From contig JAAZZC010000272.1 in the NCBI GenBank assembly GCA_014239335.1, positions 1 to 50,120 of the forward strand: a DNA stretch of 50,120 nucleotides, read 5' to 3'. Source of the DNA: Verrucomicrobiales bacterium. GTDB taxonomy: Bacteria; Verrucomicrobiota; Verrucomicrobiia; Verrucomicrobiales; DEV007. Positions 26,276 through 35,646 of this stretch are shown one piece after another (positions within the stretch are counted from its first letter, which is position 1; each line of letters starts with the position of its first letter). The position numbers and the translations under genes are program-made. A model generated the notes under the pieces. It searched no databases. It was not told the origin of the DNA and saw only the letters and a list, made by a program, of their open reading frames with translations.

Positions 26276-29200
26276 TTAACCTATATGAAATTCTTGAAGT
26301 GTTTTTACTTTTAAATCCAAAGATTTCAAAGATCTAATAGCCATACAGCTTGCCTTTGCTGCACTTAGATTTGTCATGACCGGTATTCCATTGGCAACAG
26401 CAGAACTACGAATGGTGACTTCATCTGCTCGAGGGTTACGATCACCACTAGTTGTATTGATTACAAAGTCAATTTCACCATTCTTAATCATATCTAATAC
26501 ATTGGGTCGGCGCTTTTCAGCCAGTTTGAATAATTGAGTGACGGGAATTTCCTCATCCTTAATGGCTTTGGCTGTTCCTTCAGTTGAAAATAATTTGAAT
26601 CCCAATTCGTGATATTCTTTAATTATTTTTTTTGCTTTATCCTTGTCGCGATCCTTAAGACTAATAAACACATTGCCTCCAAGAGGTAGTGGACAAGAAG
26701 CAGCCATTTGCGATTTAGCATAGGCCATTCCTAGGTCAGAATCTATGCCCATGACTTCTCCAGTAGCTTTCATTTCTGGGCCCAGAACAATGTCAGTTCC
26801 GGGGAATTTAACAAATGGAAAGACCGCTTCTTTCACCGCGTAGTGATCTGGAGTAACTTCTTTTGTAAATCCTAGATCGGTTAGTTTTTCTCCTGCCATA
26901 ACCTTGGCTGCAAGTTTAGCCAGTGGAACACCAATTGTTTTTGATACAAAAGGTACTGTTCTGGAGGCTCGTGGATTCACCTCTATGACAAAAAGTTCTT
27001 CATTTTTGACAGCGAACTGTATGTTCATTAATCCTTTCACTTGTAATTTTTTAGCAAGTGCTTTTGATGCTGTGCTAATTTCTTCTTTGATCTTATCGCT
27101 GATAGAAAAAGGAGGAATAACACATGCACTGTCTCCAGAATGAATGCCTGCCTGTTCAATGTGTTCCATTATTGCTCCTACGACTGAGATTTCTCCATCA
27201 GAAATAACATCCACGTCAATTTCCGTCGCATCTTCAAGGAATCGGTCAACAAGTACAGGCCTTTCTGGGCTCGCCTCCACAGCTGAGCGCATATATAAGC
27301 TTAATTCTTGATCGTCATAAACGATGACCATTGCACGTCCTCCAAGAACAAAACTGGGTCTGACAAGAACTGGATAACTAATTCTTTGAGCTACCTCTAT
27401 GGCTTCTTCTTCTGAAGTTGCAGTGCCTGCATCTGCTTGTTTGAGACCGAGCTCATCGAGTAAGGCTGAGAAGTATTTCCTATCTTCTGCTTGTTCTATA
27501 CTCTTTGGCGATGTTCCGATCACTGCAACGCCATTTAATTCTAGATCTGCAGCCAGATTAAGTGGTGTTTGTCCTCCAAATTGGACGATCGTTCCCCAAG
27601 GCTTTTCTGCTTCAAAAATATTGAGGACATCTTCGAAAGTCAGAGGTTCAAAATAAAGTTTATCACTTGTATCGTAATCGGTTGAAACTGTTTCAGGGTT
27701 TGAGTTTACCATGATTGTTTCGAATCCGAGTTCCTTGAGAGCAAATGCTGCATGAACACAACAATAATCAAACTCTATGCCTTGACCGATTCTATTTGGG
27801 CCGCCACCAAGAATCATTACCTGTTTCTTATCCGCATCACGGGTTTCATTTTCGTCTCCGTAAGTTGAGTAATAGTAAGGCGTGAATGCTTCGAACTCCG
27901 CGGCGCAAGTGTCAACGAGTCGATAAGTTGGTATAACGCCTTCGTTTTTTCTTTTTTTGCGAATTTTCAATTCTGTTTCGCCTTTTAGGTGGGCAATCTG
28001 ACGATCGGAAAAACCTAATTTCTTTGCTTTCCTAATTGTTAGTCCATTTTCATTTGAGGCAATTTTTTCTTCTGCCTCGCAGATTTGTTGAAGTTGCCTC
28101 AGGAACCATGGGTCTATGCCTGTCATTCCAAACAATTCATCGACTGTCATCCCGTTCTTAAATGCTTCATGAAGATAAAAAATTCGTTCTGCATTTGGCA
28201 CGGCAATTTTTGACAGTAATTCCTCTGCATTTGATGTAGAAATGTCCTTACCATCAGCGCCTAAACCGAATCGCCCTGTTTCCAATGAGCGCAGGGCTTT
28301 TTGCATTGCTTCTTTAAAGGTTCTACCGATCGACATCGCTTCACCCACGCTTTTCATTTGGGTAGTTAACGTGGGATCCGCACTTGGGAATTTTTCGAAG
28401 GTAAACCTAGGTGTTTTAACGACGCAATAATCGATAGTTGGTTCGAAACACGCTGGGGTTTCTCGAGTTATATCGTTTGGTAGTTCATCTAAAGTGTAAC
28501 CAACAGCAAGTTTAGCTGCAATTTTAGCTATAGGAAACCCGGTTGCTTTAGAGGCCAGAGCGGAGGATCTTGATACCCTTGGATTCATCTCTATAACAAT
28601 CATGCGTCCGGTTTCAGGACACATGGAAAACTGAATATTAGAACCGCCCGTTTCTACACCTATTTCACGAATTACCGCAAATGATGCATCGCGCATAATT
28701 TGATATTCTTTGTCTGTGAGTGTTTGAGCAGGGGCTACAGTAATTGAGTCGCCAGTATGAATTCCCATTGGGTCAAGGTTTTCGATCGAGCAAATAACTA
28801 CGCAGTTATCTTTTCGATCTCGCATGACTTCCATTTCGAATTCCTTCCAACCAAGAAGGGATTCTTCTATCAATACTTCTGTGACTGGAGACATATCTAG
28901 GCCTCGATTTACAATTGTTTCAAATTCTTCGCTATTATAAGCGATGCCTCCACCGCTTCCTCCGAGTGTATAGGCTGGACGAATTATCAAAGGAAAACGC
29001 TTTCCTGTGCTCTCTGCAATTTCTTCTGCGATTGTTAATGCATCACTTATATTATGAGCAACTCCTGATTGAGGAAGATCCAGACCAATTTTGATCATCG
29101 CTTCTTTGAAAGCTAAACGATCCTCGCCTTTTTCTATTGCTTCGGCATTCGCTCCTATAAGTTTGACATTATATTTATCAAGGACCCCTTCTCTCACTAG

Positions 29201-29503
29201 GTCCATTGCCGTGTTCAGTCCGGTCTGACCCCCGAGAGTGGGAAGTAATGCGTCAGGATTTTCTCGTGCTATGATTTTTTCTACAATTTCAGGAGTGACA
29301 GGTTCGACATAAGTCCGATCCGCGAATTCCGGATCCGTCATGATTGTGGCCGGGTTTGAATTAACCAGAACCACTTTAAATCCTTCTTCCTTTAATGCCT
29401 TGCATGCTTGGACTCCGGAATAATCAAACTCACATCCCTGACCTATTACAATTGGTCCTGATCCGATCAGTAATATTTTTTCTAAACTGGTGTCTTTTGG
29501 CAT
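26276..29503 (-). CDS. carB: Carbamoyl-phosphate synthase, large subunit
   Basis: 1075-residue ATP-dependent synthase that makes carbamoyl phosphate for pyrimidine and arginine synthesis, working with CarA (not in window). The typical duplicated architecture is complete: first half with [17 protein letters not shown] and the ATP-grasp domain with [14 protein letters not shown], an oligomerisation domain, then the second half with [17 protein letters not shown] and [12 protein letters not shown]. The C-terminal MGS-like allosteric domain ([14 protein letters not shown]) is present. Length is normal. Confidence 0.97.
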   Translation of the reverse strand: MPKDTSLEKILLIGSGPIVIGQGCEFDYSGVQACKALKEEGFKVVLVNSNPATIMTDPEFADRTYVEPVTPEIVEKIIARENPDALLPTLGGQTGLNTAMDLVREGVLDKYNVKLIGANAEAIEKGEDRLAFKEAMIKIGLDLPQSGVAHNISDALTIAEEIAESTGKRFPLIIRPAYTLGGSGGGIAYNSEEFETIVNRGLDMSPVTEVLIEESLLGWKEFEMEVMRDRKDNCVVICSIENLDPMGIHTGDSITVAPAQTLTDKEYQIMRDASFAVIREIGVETGGSNIQFSMCPETGRMIVIEMNPRVSRSSALASKATGFPIAKIAAKLAVGYTLDELPNDITRETPACFEPTIDYCVVKTPRFTFEKFPSADPTLTTQMKSVGEAMSIGRTFKEAMQKALRSLETGRFGLGADGKDISTSNAEELLSKIAVPNAERIFYLHEAFKNGMTVDELFGMTGIDPWFLRQLQQICEAEEKIASNENGLTIRKAKKLGFSDRQIAHLKGETELKIRKKRKNEGVIPTYRLVDTCAAEFEAFTPYYYSTYGDENETRDADKKQVMILGGGPNRIGQGIEFDYCCVHAAFALKELGFETIMVNSNPETVSTDYDTSDKLYFEPLTFEDVLNIFEAEKPWGTIVQFGGQTPLNLAADLELNGVAVIGTSPKSIEQAEDRKYFSALLDELGLKQADAGTATSEEEAIEVAQRISYPVLVRPSFVLGGRAMVIVYDDQELSLYMRSAVEASPERPVLVDRFLEDATEIDVDVISDGEISVVGAIMEHIEQAGIHSGDSACVIPPFSISDKIKEEISTASKALAKKLQVKGLMNIQFAVKNEELFVIEVNPRASRTVPFVSKTIGVPLAKLAAKVMAGEKLTDLGFTKEVTPDHYAVKEAVFPFVKFPGTDIVLGPEMKATGEVMGIDSDLGMAYAKSQMAASCPLPLGGNVFISLKDRDKDKAKKIIKEYHELGFKLFSTEGTAKAIKDEEIPVTQLFKLAEKRRPNVLDMIKNGEIDFVINTTSGDRNPRADEVTIRSSAVANGIPVMTNLSAAKASCMAIRSLKSLDLKVKTLQEFHIG

Positions 29504-29610
29504 CTTACTGCGTCTTTTATTGCTATTGCCGGGGTCTCTTGTAAAGGCAGGAATATATTAGATTAAAAAAGTTAATGGATTATGCAGAATTTGAGCTGAT
29601 TTACATCCTA

Positions 29611-30255
29611 TTAAAAAAGTTTTTTGAGGCGTTTATCAGTGAAGCTTTCTGCAACCACGATCGCTCCAGAGAAATTCCCTCCAGCCGTTATAGGATTAGT
29701 AATGATAGCGCAAGGCATTCCGGCTGCAGTGGCCGCTTTTAACCCATTTTCAGAATCTTCTAAAATTAAAGCTTCACTGGGAGTAATTCCCAACAAATTA
29801 GCTGCTGTCAGGAATAATTCAGGGTCTGGCTTAATTTTTTGGACGTCATCACGATTTACAAATGCACTGAAATGTTCTCTTAATCCCAGCTTTTTAATCC
29901 ATCCTAATACCCAGTTCCGGGACGAACTTGAAGCGATCGCAAGTTCGAGGCCTTTTTCTTTAGCATCTTCTATAAAATAACGTATTCCGGTACGTTCTTT
30001 TTTTTGCTCTAATCGTTGTCTGATTAACTCTTCGCGTTCAGTATTAATAACTGCCCAGTTAAATTTTTTACCTGTTCTTTTCTCTAATTCTATTCCTGGA
30101 TGAAATTGTTCAAAGTCACTCCCAACACAGTTCTTATAAGTATTGAGTTCGAGTATTTGATTGTTCTGTTCATAAATTTCTGCCCAGCTTTCGTAAATTA
30201 CGGTTTCTGTATCAACTATTAGGCCATCGAAATCGAAGATAAGAGCTTTTGGCAT
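29611..30255 (-). CDS. HAD-superfamily hydrolase, beta-phosphoglucomutase-like
   Basis: 214-residue HAD phosphatase or mutase. The nucleophile motif FDFDGLIVDTE has D8 and D10. Motif II is ASSSSRNW, and KPDPELFLTAA with LEDSENG supplies motifs III and IV. The helical cap is of the subfamily I type. It lies 15 bases downstream of a LysR regulator on the same strand and may be its target. Substrate is unknown. Confidence 0.9.
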   Translation of the reverse strand: MPKALIFDFDGLIVDTETVIYESWAEIYEQNNQILELNTYKNCVGSDFEQFHPGIELEKRTGKKFNWAVINTEREELIRQRLEQKKERTGIRYFIEDAKEKGLELAIASSSSRNWVLGWIKKLGLREHFSAFVNRDDVQKIKPDPELFLTAANLLGITPSEALILEDSENGLKAATAAGMPCAIITNPITAGGNFSGAIVVAESFTDKRLKKLF

Positions 30256-30270
30256 AGATGTGGTATTGGA

Positions 30271-31164
30271 TTATTTTTTTAATTTTTTAGCGTAAGCAGC
30301 TGCAGCCAATGCAAATTTTTCAGCAATGGGCTTTAACTTTCCTTGAAATAGCATTCCTATTTTTAAGGGAGGAAATCCTCTAAGGTTTATTTTTCGCAGA
30401 CCTTTAGGGATGCTCATTCCTGGAGCGTCTAGAGTTAGGCCTGTCCCATATCCTCGACTTACATAATTTGATATTAGGTCCAGAGAAGTAACTTCGACGA
30501 TAGGGTTCCAGACCAATTGACGCTTATCTAATTCTTTTTGAAAAATTGTATTAATTGAATGCTCGGATGAAAGTGAAATCATAGGCTCTATTATTTTACC
30601 ATCCGACACTTTAGTAATGGATGAGAAACTATTGATAATACTTTTATCAGGAACAATTAGAATGAGAGGGATTCTGAGTAATTCAAGAGTCTTGACGGAA
30701 CTTGGTCTTGAGGAGTGGAGAGAAGTGATGGCGATATCAATATCTTGATTTGCTAATAAGGTTTCTGCGGTAGAAGAAGCGCCCAGTTCAGTCATAGTTA
30801 ACCTTAGGTTGGGGCAATCTTTTTTTATTTCATCTAGGAGGGTAGGTAAATGATTTGCTAGAACTGTTCTTTCAGCAGCGAGACGGAGATGAGAACTTTC
30901 TTCTCCACGTAATTGCTCTGCAATGAGGGGTAATTTAGAAAAGAAAGGTGCAAGGAAATTATATAATTCATTTCCCGCTGGTGTAAGGGCAAATGGGCGA
31001 CGATTGAAAAGTTTTACACCTAGTTGGCTCTCTAATTGTAACATTTGTCCAGAGACAGCAGGCTGCTGGATGCCGTAGGGCATTTTTCTTACTGCTGGTG
31101 TGATGCCTCCATACTTCGCAACGTAGTAAAAAAGTTCTATATGATGGAGATTAGGTGGCAGCAT
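30271..31164 (-). CDS. LysR family transcriptional regulator
   Basis: 297-residue LysR-type regulator. The winged helix-turn-helix covers about 5-62 (HHIELFYYVAKYGGITPAV, then GVKLFNRRPFALTPAG). A periplasmic-binding-like effector domain follows from about 90. It is transcribed as the first gene of a pair with the HAD hydrolase. Its effector is unknown, and no divergent target gene is immediately adjacent because 320 bases separate it from rplU. Confidence 0.9.
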   Translation of the reverse strand: MLPPNLHHIELFYYVAKYGGITPAVRKMPYGIQQPAVSGQMLQLESQLGVKLFNRRPFALTPAGNELYNFLAPFFSKLPLIAEQLRGEESSHLRLAAERTVLANHLPTLLDEIKKDCPNLRLTMTELGASSTAETLLANQDIDIAITSLHSSRPSSVKTLELLRIPLILIVPDKSIINSFSSITKVSDGKIIEPMISLSSEHSINTIFQKELDKRQLVWNPIVEVTSLDLISNYVSRGYGTGLTLDAPGMSIPKGLRKINLRGFPPLKIGMLFQGKLKPIAEKFALAAAAYAKKLKK

Positions 31165-31484
31165 GATGTGTTAGATGAACATTGATGTGATTGATCTTAA
31201 CAGTCTTTTAATTGATTCAATTTTAATATAAAGAGTTAAATTAAAGGCCTGAATTGGATTTTATTTAAGAATACTTAATAAAACCTAATATTTTGAATTT
31301 GATAATTAGCGGAGATATCATCAAAAACTCCTTTAATAAGCATCAGAATATTTTTATGAGTTTTCTCATTGATCTAAAGAAATAACTTAAAAGGGCTTGA
31401 TTCATTGGCGCTTATGTGGAATTTTCTCGCCCTTCATTTTGAGTAAGTGACACCCGTTACTTTCTCTTAAAGCATGTAAAAATC
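31165..31484. other. Intergenic region between lysR and rplU
   Basis: 320 bases of AT-rich DNA with no plausible gene. A weak promoter-like pair, TTGATT at 31397-31402 and AATTTT at 31420-31425 (17-base spacer), could drive rplU. The divergent promoter of lysR must also lie here, but I cannot pick it out. I see no riboswitch or tRNA. Confidence 0.4.
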
Positions 31485-31799
31485 ATGGCATACGCAATTA
31501 TTAAGACTGGTGGTAAACAGTATAAGGTTTCTCAAGGAGACAATATAGATGTTGAGAAACTTAATTTGGAAGTAGGAGATTCTGCTACTTTCGAAGATGT
31601 ATTGCTATATTCAGATGGAGAAGATGTAAAAGTCGGTAGTCCGCTTCTAGATGGTGCCAGTGTAACTGCGGAAGTAGTTGATCAGTTTCGAGCAAAGAAG
31701 GTCACTGCTTTTAAGTTTAAGCGTCGCAAAGGCTATCATAAAACAAAGGGTCATAGGCAGCCTCTGACACGTTTGGCAATTAAAAGTATAAGTGCTTAA
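31485..31799 (+). CDS. rplU: 50S ribosomal protein L21
   Basis: 104-residue L21 protein. It starts with MAYAIIKTGGKQYKV, continues with the conserved GDNIDVEKL block, and ends with FKFKRRKGYHKTKGHRQPLT, the signature of L21. It heads the conserved rplU-rpmA pair, 50 bases upstream of rpmA. Confidence 0.98.
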   Translation: MAYAIIKTGGKQYKVSQGDNIDVEKLNLEVGDSATFEDVLLYSDGEDVKVGSPLLDGASVTAEVVDQFRAKKVTAFKFKRRKGYHKTKGHRQPLTRLAIKSISA

Positions 31800-31849
31800 A
31801 ATTTCAATCCGATAGATCGGTTAATTACAATTTCATCTAATTTAAAATC

Positions 31850-32107
31850 ATGGCACATAAGAAAGGTCAAGGAAGTGTTAAGAACGGTCGCGACAGTAAT
31901 TCTAAGCGTCGGGGTGTTAAAAAGTTTGGAGGAGAGCATGTCATTCCTGGTAACATTATCCTTCGACAGTGTGGCACTAAATGGAGACCTGGTAATAATG
32001 TTGGATTAGGGAAAGATTATACCATCTTTTCTTTAGTTGAAGGCAATGTGAGATTTGATCAGGGCGGAAGAAGGGTCAACGTTGATCCTTTAGCTGTAGA
32101 GGCATAA
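31850..32107 (+). CDS. rpmA: 50S ribosomal protein L27
   Basis: 85-residue L27 protein. It starts [17 protein letters not shown] and keeps the [11 protein letters not shown] and [31 protein letters not shown] blocks, here [17 protein letters not shown]. The N terminus directly begins AHKKGQG, with no cleaved Firmicutes-type extension. It is co-transcribed with rplU, and a tRNA methyltransferase gene follows. Confidence 0.98.
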   Translation: MAHKKGQGSVKNGRDSNSKRRGVKKFGGEHVIPGNIILRQCGTKWRPGNNVGLGKDYTIFSLVEGNVRFDQGGRRVNVDPLAVEA

Positions 32108-32140
32108 GTTTCTATTTCAGTAGCTAAGCATTTTCTAAAT

Positions 32141-32617
32141 TTGCAATTAGATTCTTCTTCAGAACCATTATTAAATGTGGTTCTAGTAGAACCTGAAATA
32201 CCTCCCAATACTGGTAACGTTGGTCGTTTATGTATGGCAACTTCTGCTCGTTTGCATTTAGTTGAACCTCTTGGATTTAATTTAGATGACAAGCAATTGC
32301 GTCGGGCAGGAATGGATTACTGGAATCAATTAGATGTTAAAGTTTGGCCATCATTTGAAGTCCTGAGATCAAATGTAGGGGATGAGTCTCAGTTTTGGTT
32401 TTTTACTACCAAAGCAGATAGTTCTTTTTGGGATGTTAAATTTAGCTCTAAAGATTATCTTGTTTTTGGGCGCGAGACGAAAGGATTACCTGAGACTTTG
32501 CTAGAGAAACACGAATCAAATTGCATAAGAATACCAATGGCCAAGGGGGCAAGGAGTTTAAATTTGGCGACTGCGGTTGGAATTGGAGTGTATGGAGCCC
32601 TTCGTTCATTCTTATAG
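32141..32617 (+). CDS. trmL: tRNA (cytidine/uridine-34-2'-O)-methyltransferase, TrmL type
   Basis: 158-residue SPOUT methyltransferase that modifies the wobble ribose of tRNA-Leu in the TrmL family. The knot fold shows LVEPEIPPNTGNVGRLC near the N terminus, then VFGRETKGLP and the C-terminal RSLNLATAVGIGVYGALR. The start is uncertain: no ATG is available, the TTG at 32141 is chosen, and a GTG at 32177 directly before the conserved block is the alternative. The frame is open back to the rpmA stop, so it is translated in the rplU-rpmA operon. Confidence 0.88.
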   Translation: MQLDSSSEPLLNVVLVEPEIPPNTGNVGRLCMATSARLHLVEPLGFNLDDKQLRRAGMDYWNQLDVKVWPSFEVLRSNVGDESQFWFFTTKADSSFWDVKFSSKDYLVFGRETKGLPETLLEKHESNCIRIPMAKGARSLNLATAVGIGVYGALRSFL

Positions 32618-32870
32618 ACTATCATTTTGTCACGGCATCTCGTTACATTATCCTAAATTCATGTAAAAATTAATTAATAACCTTTAATTTTCTTCTTAAA
32701 TACTTGTAGTGCAAAGCAAAGAGGGGAATAATTACAATGCTTTAAAATTCACATATTTTTAAAGTAGTGAAGCCGGCCCTTAACGCCGTTCGCCCCACAA
32801 AAAGTTTTCTTTAAGTAGATACAAAAAGAGAGCTTAGCCCCACTAACAACATTATACCAACACTGGCAAC

Positions 32871-33299
32871 ATGCCGGAAATTAAACCTAACTACGGAATA
32901 AGTCGCATTGATCAGCCTGAAAAAAAGAACCATGGGTTCTATGTAAGGATCACAAATAAGGGAAAAACTTCCCAGAAGTTTTTCCCTGACAAATCATGTG
33001 GAGGTAAGGCAAAGGCCCAAAAAATGGCCAAATCTTACCGAAACAAGATCTTCAATAAACTCCCAAAGGCTCGGCAAGCAGCAGCGGCTTCTCGCCGCAA
33101 GAGAATCAAACAAAGCGGAGTCACTGGAGTGACTCATGTAGTCTCTAAGAGTGCTGCTGGAAAGTCATATGCTTATTGGCAAGCGGCTTGGACCGAAGGC
33201 GCGACGCGTAAGACGGCCAAGTTCTCAGTTGCCAAAAGTGGAGACAAAAAGGCTCTTGATCTGGCAATTAAAGCAAAGCGTAAGGCAGGCAGGAAGTAA
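32871..33299 (+). CDS. Small basic protein with two AP2-like DNA-binding domains
   Basis: 142-residue very basic protein. The C-terminal half (about 82-138) has the AP2/ERF-like pattern SGVTGVTHV...YAYWQAAWTEG...TAKFSVAKSGDKKALDLAIKA: a three-stranded sheet and a helix. The N-terminal half (about 8-55) repeats the outline more loosely (YGISRID, GFYVRITNKG, QKFFPDKSCGGKAKAQKMA). Such proteins recur in Verrucomicrobia and phages. A nucleic-acid-binding role is likely, but the target is unknown. It is preceded by a 253-base gap in which I find no convincing promoter. The ABC ATPase gene starts 45 bases after its stop. Confidence 0.7.
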   Translation: MPEIKPNYGISRIDQPEKKNHGFYVRITNKGKTSQKFFPDKSCGGKAKAQKMAKSYRNKIFNKLPKARQAAAASRRKRIKQSGVTGVTHVVSKSAAGKSYAYWQAAWTEGATRKTAKFSVAKSGDKKALDLAIKAKRKAGRK

Positions 33300-33344
33300 C
33301 AGACCTTTCTTGACCATTCACTTTGCCCGAGTTTCAGTGCAAGT

Positions 33345-34049
33345 GTGGAATTAATAGATTCAGGGCATTCGGGTAATGAGCCAAGTACTGTGCTCCGTGC
33401 CGTTTCACTGGTTCGAAGTTTCCGCATGGGTTCTTCAGAAATTGAGGTGTTAAGGGGGATGAGTTTGGAAATTAGCCGCTCAGAGCGAATATTTCTCTGT
33501 GGGGATTCAGGTGCTGGAAAGAGTACATTACTTTATACTTTGGCTGGTCTAGAGAGGCCTGATTCAGGATCGGTAGAGATTAACGGGCGATCACTCTATT
33601 CTCTTTCTGCTACCCAGCAGACAAAATTTCGTAATGAAAAGATAGGTTACGTTTTCCAGAATTATTTTTTGCTGCCAGATTTAACCGCTCTTGAGAATGT
33701 GTGTTTACCAGCGTTGATAAAAGGTTCTGGGGGGGGGAGGCTAAGAGCAGAAGAACTTTTGGAGCAGGTTGGCCTTAGTGATCGTTTAAATCATCGGCCA
33801 GCGGAACTTTCAGGTGGTGAACAGCAAAGAGTTGCTATTGCTCGTTCTCTTATTAATGACCCTCAAATATTATTTGCAGATGAGCCTACCGGTAATTTAG
33901 ATTCTTCAACGGGTGGAGAATTAATGGAAATGCTTATGCATTTAGTAACCGAAAAGGAGAAAACTTTGATTGTTGTTACACATGATTCTAAATTAGCTTC
34001 TCTTGGTGATCGACAATTGACTCTCGCCGATGGCCGAATAAGAGCTTAG
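33345..34049 (+). CDS. ABC transporter ATP-binding protein, LolD/MacB type
   Basis: 234-residue ABC ATPase. Walker A is GDSGAGKST, the Q-loop lies in IGYVFQNYFLLPDLTALENV, the signature is LSGGEQQRVAIARSL, Walker B is ILFADEPTGNLDSS and the switch His is in VVTHD. This arrangement is of the LolD/MacB group that drives lipoprotein sorting or mechanotransmission efflux. LolD normally sits beside a LolC/E permease, but none is adjacent here. The gene starts with GTG at 33345. The next gene, ilvE, is unrelated. Confidence 0.92.
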   Translation: MELIDSGHSGNEPSTVLRAVSLVRSFRMGSSEIEVLRGMSLEISRSERIFLCGDSGAGKSTLLYTLAGLERPDSGSVEINGRSLYSLSATQQTKFRNEKIGYVFQNYFLLPDLTALENVCLPALIKGSGGGRLRAEELLEQVGLSDRLNHRPAELSGGEQQRVAIARSLINDPQILFADEPTGNLDSSTGGELMEMLMHLVTEKEKTLIVVTHDSKLASLGDRQLTLADGRIRA

Positions 34050-34074
34050 GGTGTAAAATATTTAAGAAGATTGT

Positions 34075-34944
34075 ATGCAAATTTATATCGACGGAGAATA
34101 TTTTGATAAGGAAGATGCCAAGATTTCGGTGTTTGATCACGGTCTTCTCTATGGTGATGGGATCTTTGAAGGGATTCGTTTTTATAATGGTAGAGTTTTC
34201 AGGCTTTCAGAGCATATAGATAGATTGTTCGTTTCAGCCAAGGCTATCCTCCTTGATATAGGAATGACCCATGATGGATTGAAAGAGGCTGTACTTGAAG
34301 CAATACGCAAAAATGAGTTACAAGATGGCTATGTGCGACTTTTGGTGACAAGAGGTATAGGAACTCTTGGACTGAGTCCGTTCGGGTGCGAGAAGGCGAC
34401 AGTCATTGTGATTGCTGATACCATTTCTTTATATCCTGAAGAAAAATATAAAGAGGGCTTAAAGCTAATCACTTGTTCTACGCGACGCACATCTCCTGCT
34501 GCTCTTAGCCCTTGCGTGAAATCATTGAATTATTTGAATAATGTAATGGCTAAGGTTGAAGCGATATTTGGAGACGCTGAAGAAGGCTTAATGCTTAATG
34601 AGCAAGGGTTCATTGCCGAGTGCACTGGTGATAATATTTTTGTTATTAAGGATGGAAAGATGAAGACCCAGCCAGCATCTTCCGGAGCATTGCCAGGAAT
34701 TACCCGAGAGGTCATTTTTGAGATAGCTGATGAGTTTGGTGTTGAACTGAAGGAGGCTCAGATGACTCGGTATGATATTTATGCAGCGGATGAATGTTTT
34801 CTAACAGGCACGGCTGCAGAAGTCATTGCCGCAGTGAACTTAGACCGCCGCCCTATCGGGGATGGCAATCCTGGTCCGCTTACTGATAGATTTATTGCTC
34901 GTTTTCGTGAGCGCGTTTCTCAAGAAGGAACGCAAATTGGATAA
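34075..34944 (+). CDS. ilvE: Branched-chain amino acid aminotransferase
   Basis: 289-residue fold-type IV PLP aminotransferase that makes valine, leucine and isoleucine from their keto acids. The N terminus has MQIYIDGEYFDKEDAKIS and LLYGDGIFEGIRFYNG. The PLP lysine is K149 in CVKSLNYLNNVMAK, and GTAAEVIAAVNLD is near the C terminus. D-amino-acid aminotransferase is a possible alternative because the fold is shared, but LxYGDGIFEGIR-type details fit IlvE. It starts 25 bases after the ABC ATPase stop. Confidence 0.9.
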   Translation: MQIYIDGEYFDKEDAKISVFDHGLLYGDGIFEGIRFYNGRVFRLSEHIDRLFVSAKAILLDIGMTHDGLKEAVLEAIRKNELQDGYVRLLVTRGIGTLGLSPFGCEKATVIVIADTISLYPEEKYKEGLKLITCSTRRTSPAALSPCVKSLNYLNNVMAKVEAIFGDAEEGLMLNEQGFIAECTGDNIFVIKDGKMKTQPASSGALPGITREVIFEIADEFGVELKEAQMTRYDIYAADECFLTGTAAEVIAAVNLDRRPIGDGNPGPLTDRFIARFRERVSQEGTQIG

Positions 34945-35099
34945 CGCGTCCTAAATATTAACTCTATTTTTTAGGGTCTTTTATCAAGGCTATAAGAGTG
35001 GATGTTTTTTGAGAAATCAGAATAATTGTACTAAATAAAAATCTCAAAAATCTGTATTCTCCGATTGAGCGATCTATATAGACGAGTAGTATTAAATTA

Positions 35100-35612
35100 A
35101 TGAATTGTGACGTTTGTCAGGAGAATGATGCGACAGTTTACTTGACGCAGATCGTTAAAGGTAAAATGCAAAAAGTAAACCTTTGTGAGGAATGTGCGAA
35201 ACAGAAAGGAGTGACTGATCCAACTGGTTTTGCTCTTGCAGATGCTTTGTTGGGGATTGATTCTGATGAGAAAACGAATATTTCTGTGGATAGTCTGGAA
35301 TGTGAATCTTGTGGATTCAGTCATACTGAATTCAAGAAGACAGGAAGATTTGGGTGCAGTGAATGTTATACAGTTTTTGGTTTTGGCTTAGAGAGCTTGG
35401 TTAAAGCAATGCATAAGGGCACACTTCATTTGGGTAAAGTTCCATCAAGGTATCAGGTAACAAAAAAATATAATGATCAGATAACTGAATTGAAAGATCG
35501 TTTAAAGGCAGCCATTGAGGGGGAGAATTTTGAAGAGGCGGCTACGTTGCGCGATGAAATTAAACTGGCTGAAGCAGATTATATTGTATCGAATAAAAGT
35601 GAATTAAAATGA
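35100..35612 (+). CDS. mcsA: McsA, activator of the arginine kinase McsB
   Basis: 170-residue zinc protein with a UVR motif. Four CxxC pairs bind zinc: C3/C6, C29/C32, C68/C71 and C86/C89. The C-terminal UVR segment (about 132-167, LKAAIEGENFEEAATLRDEIK) is the part that contacts ClpC-type ATPases. In Firmicutes McsA activates the protein-arginine kinase McsB, and both mark proteins for ClpCP degradation. mcsB follows after 34 bases and clpC after it. There is no CtsR repressor gene upstream. Confidence 0.93.
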   Translation: MNCDVCQENDATVYLTQIVKGKMQKVNLCEECAKQKGVTDPTGFALADALLGIDSDEKTNISVDSLECESCGFSHTEFKKTGRFGCSECYTVFGFGLESLVKAMHKGTLHLGKVPSRYQVTKKYNDQITELKDRLKAAIEGENFEEAATLRDEIKLAEADYIVSNKSELK

Positions 35613-35646
35613 CAAATTTCATGCTGTTTCCAAGTTTAATATTAAT

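Noticed and set aside
34945-35099. CIRCE or CtsR operator upstream of mcsA
   Set aside because: Neither the CIRCE consensus (TTAGCACTC-N9-GAGTGCTAA) nor the CtsR heptad repeat is present.
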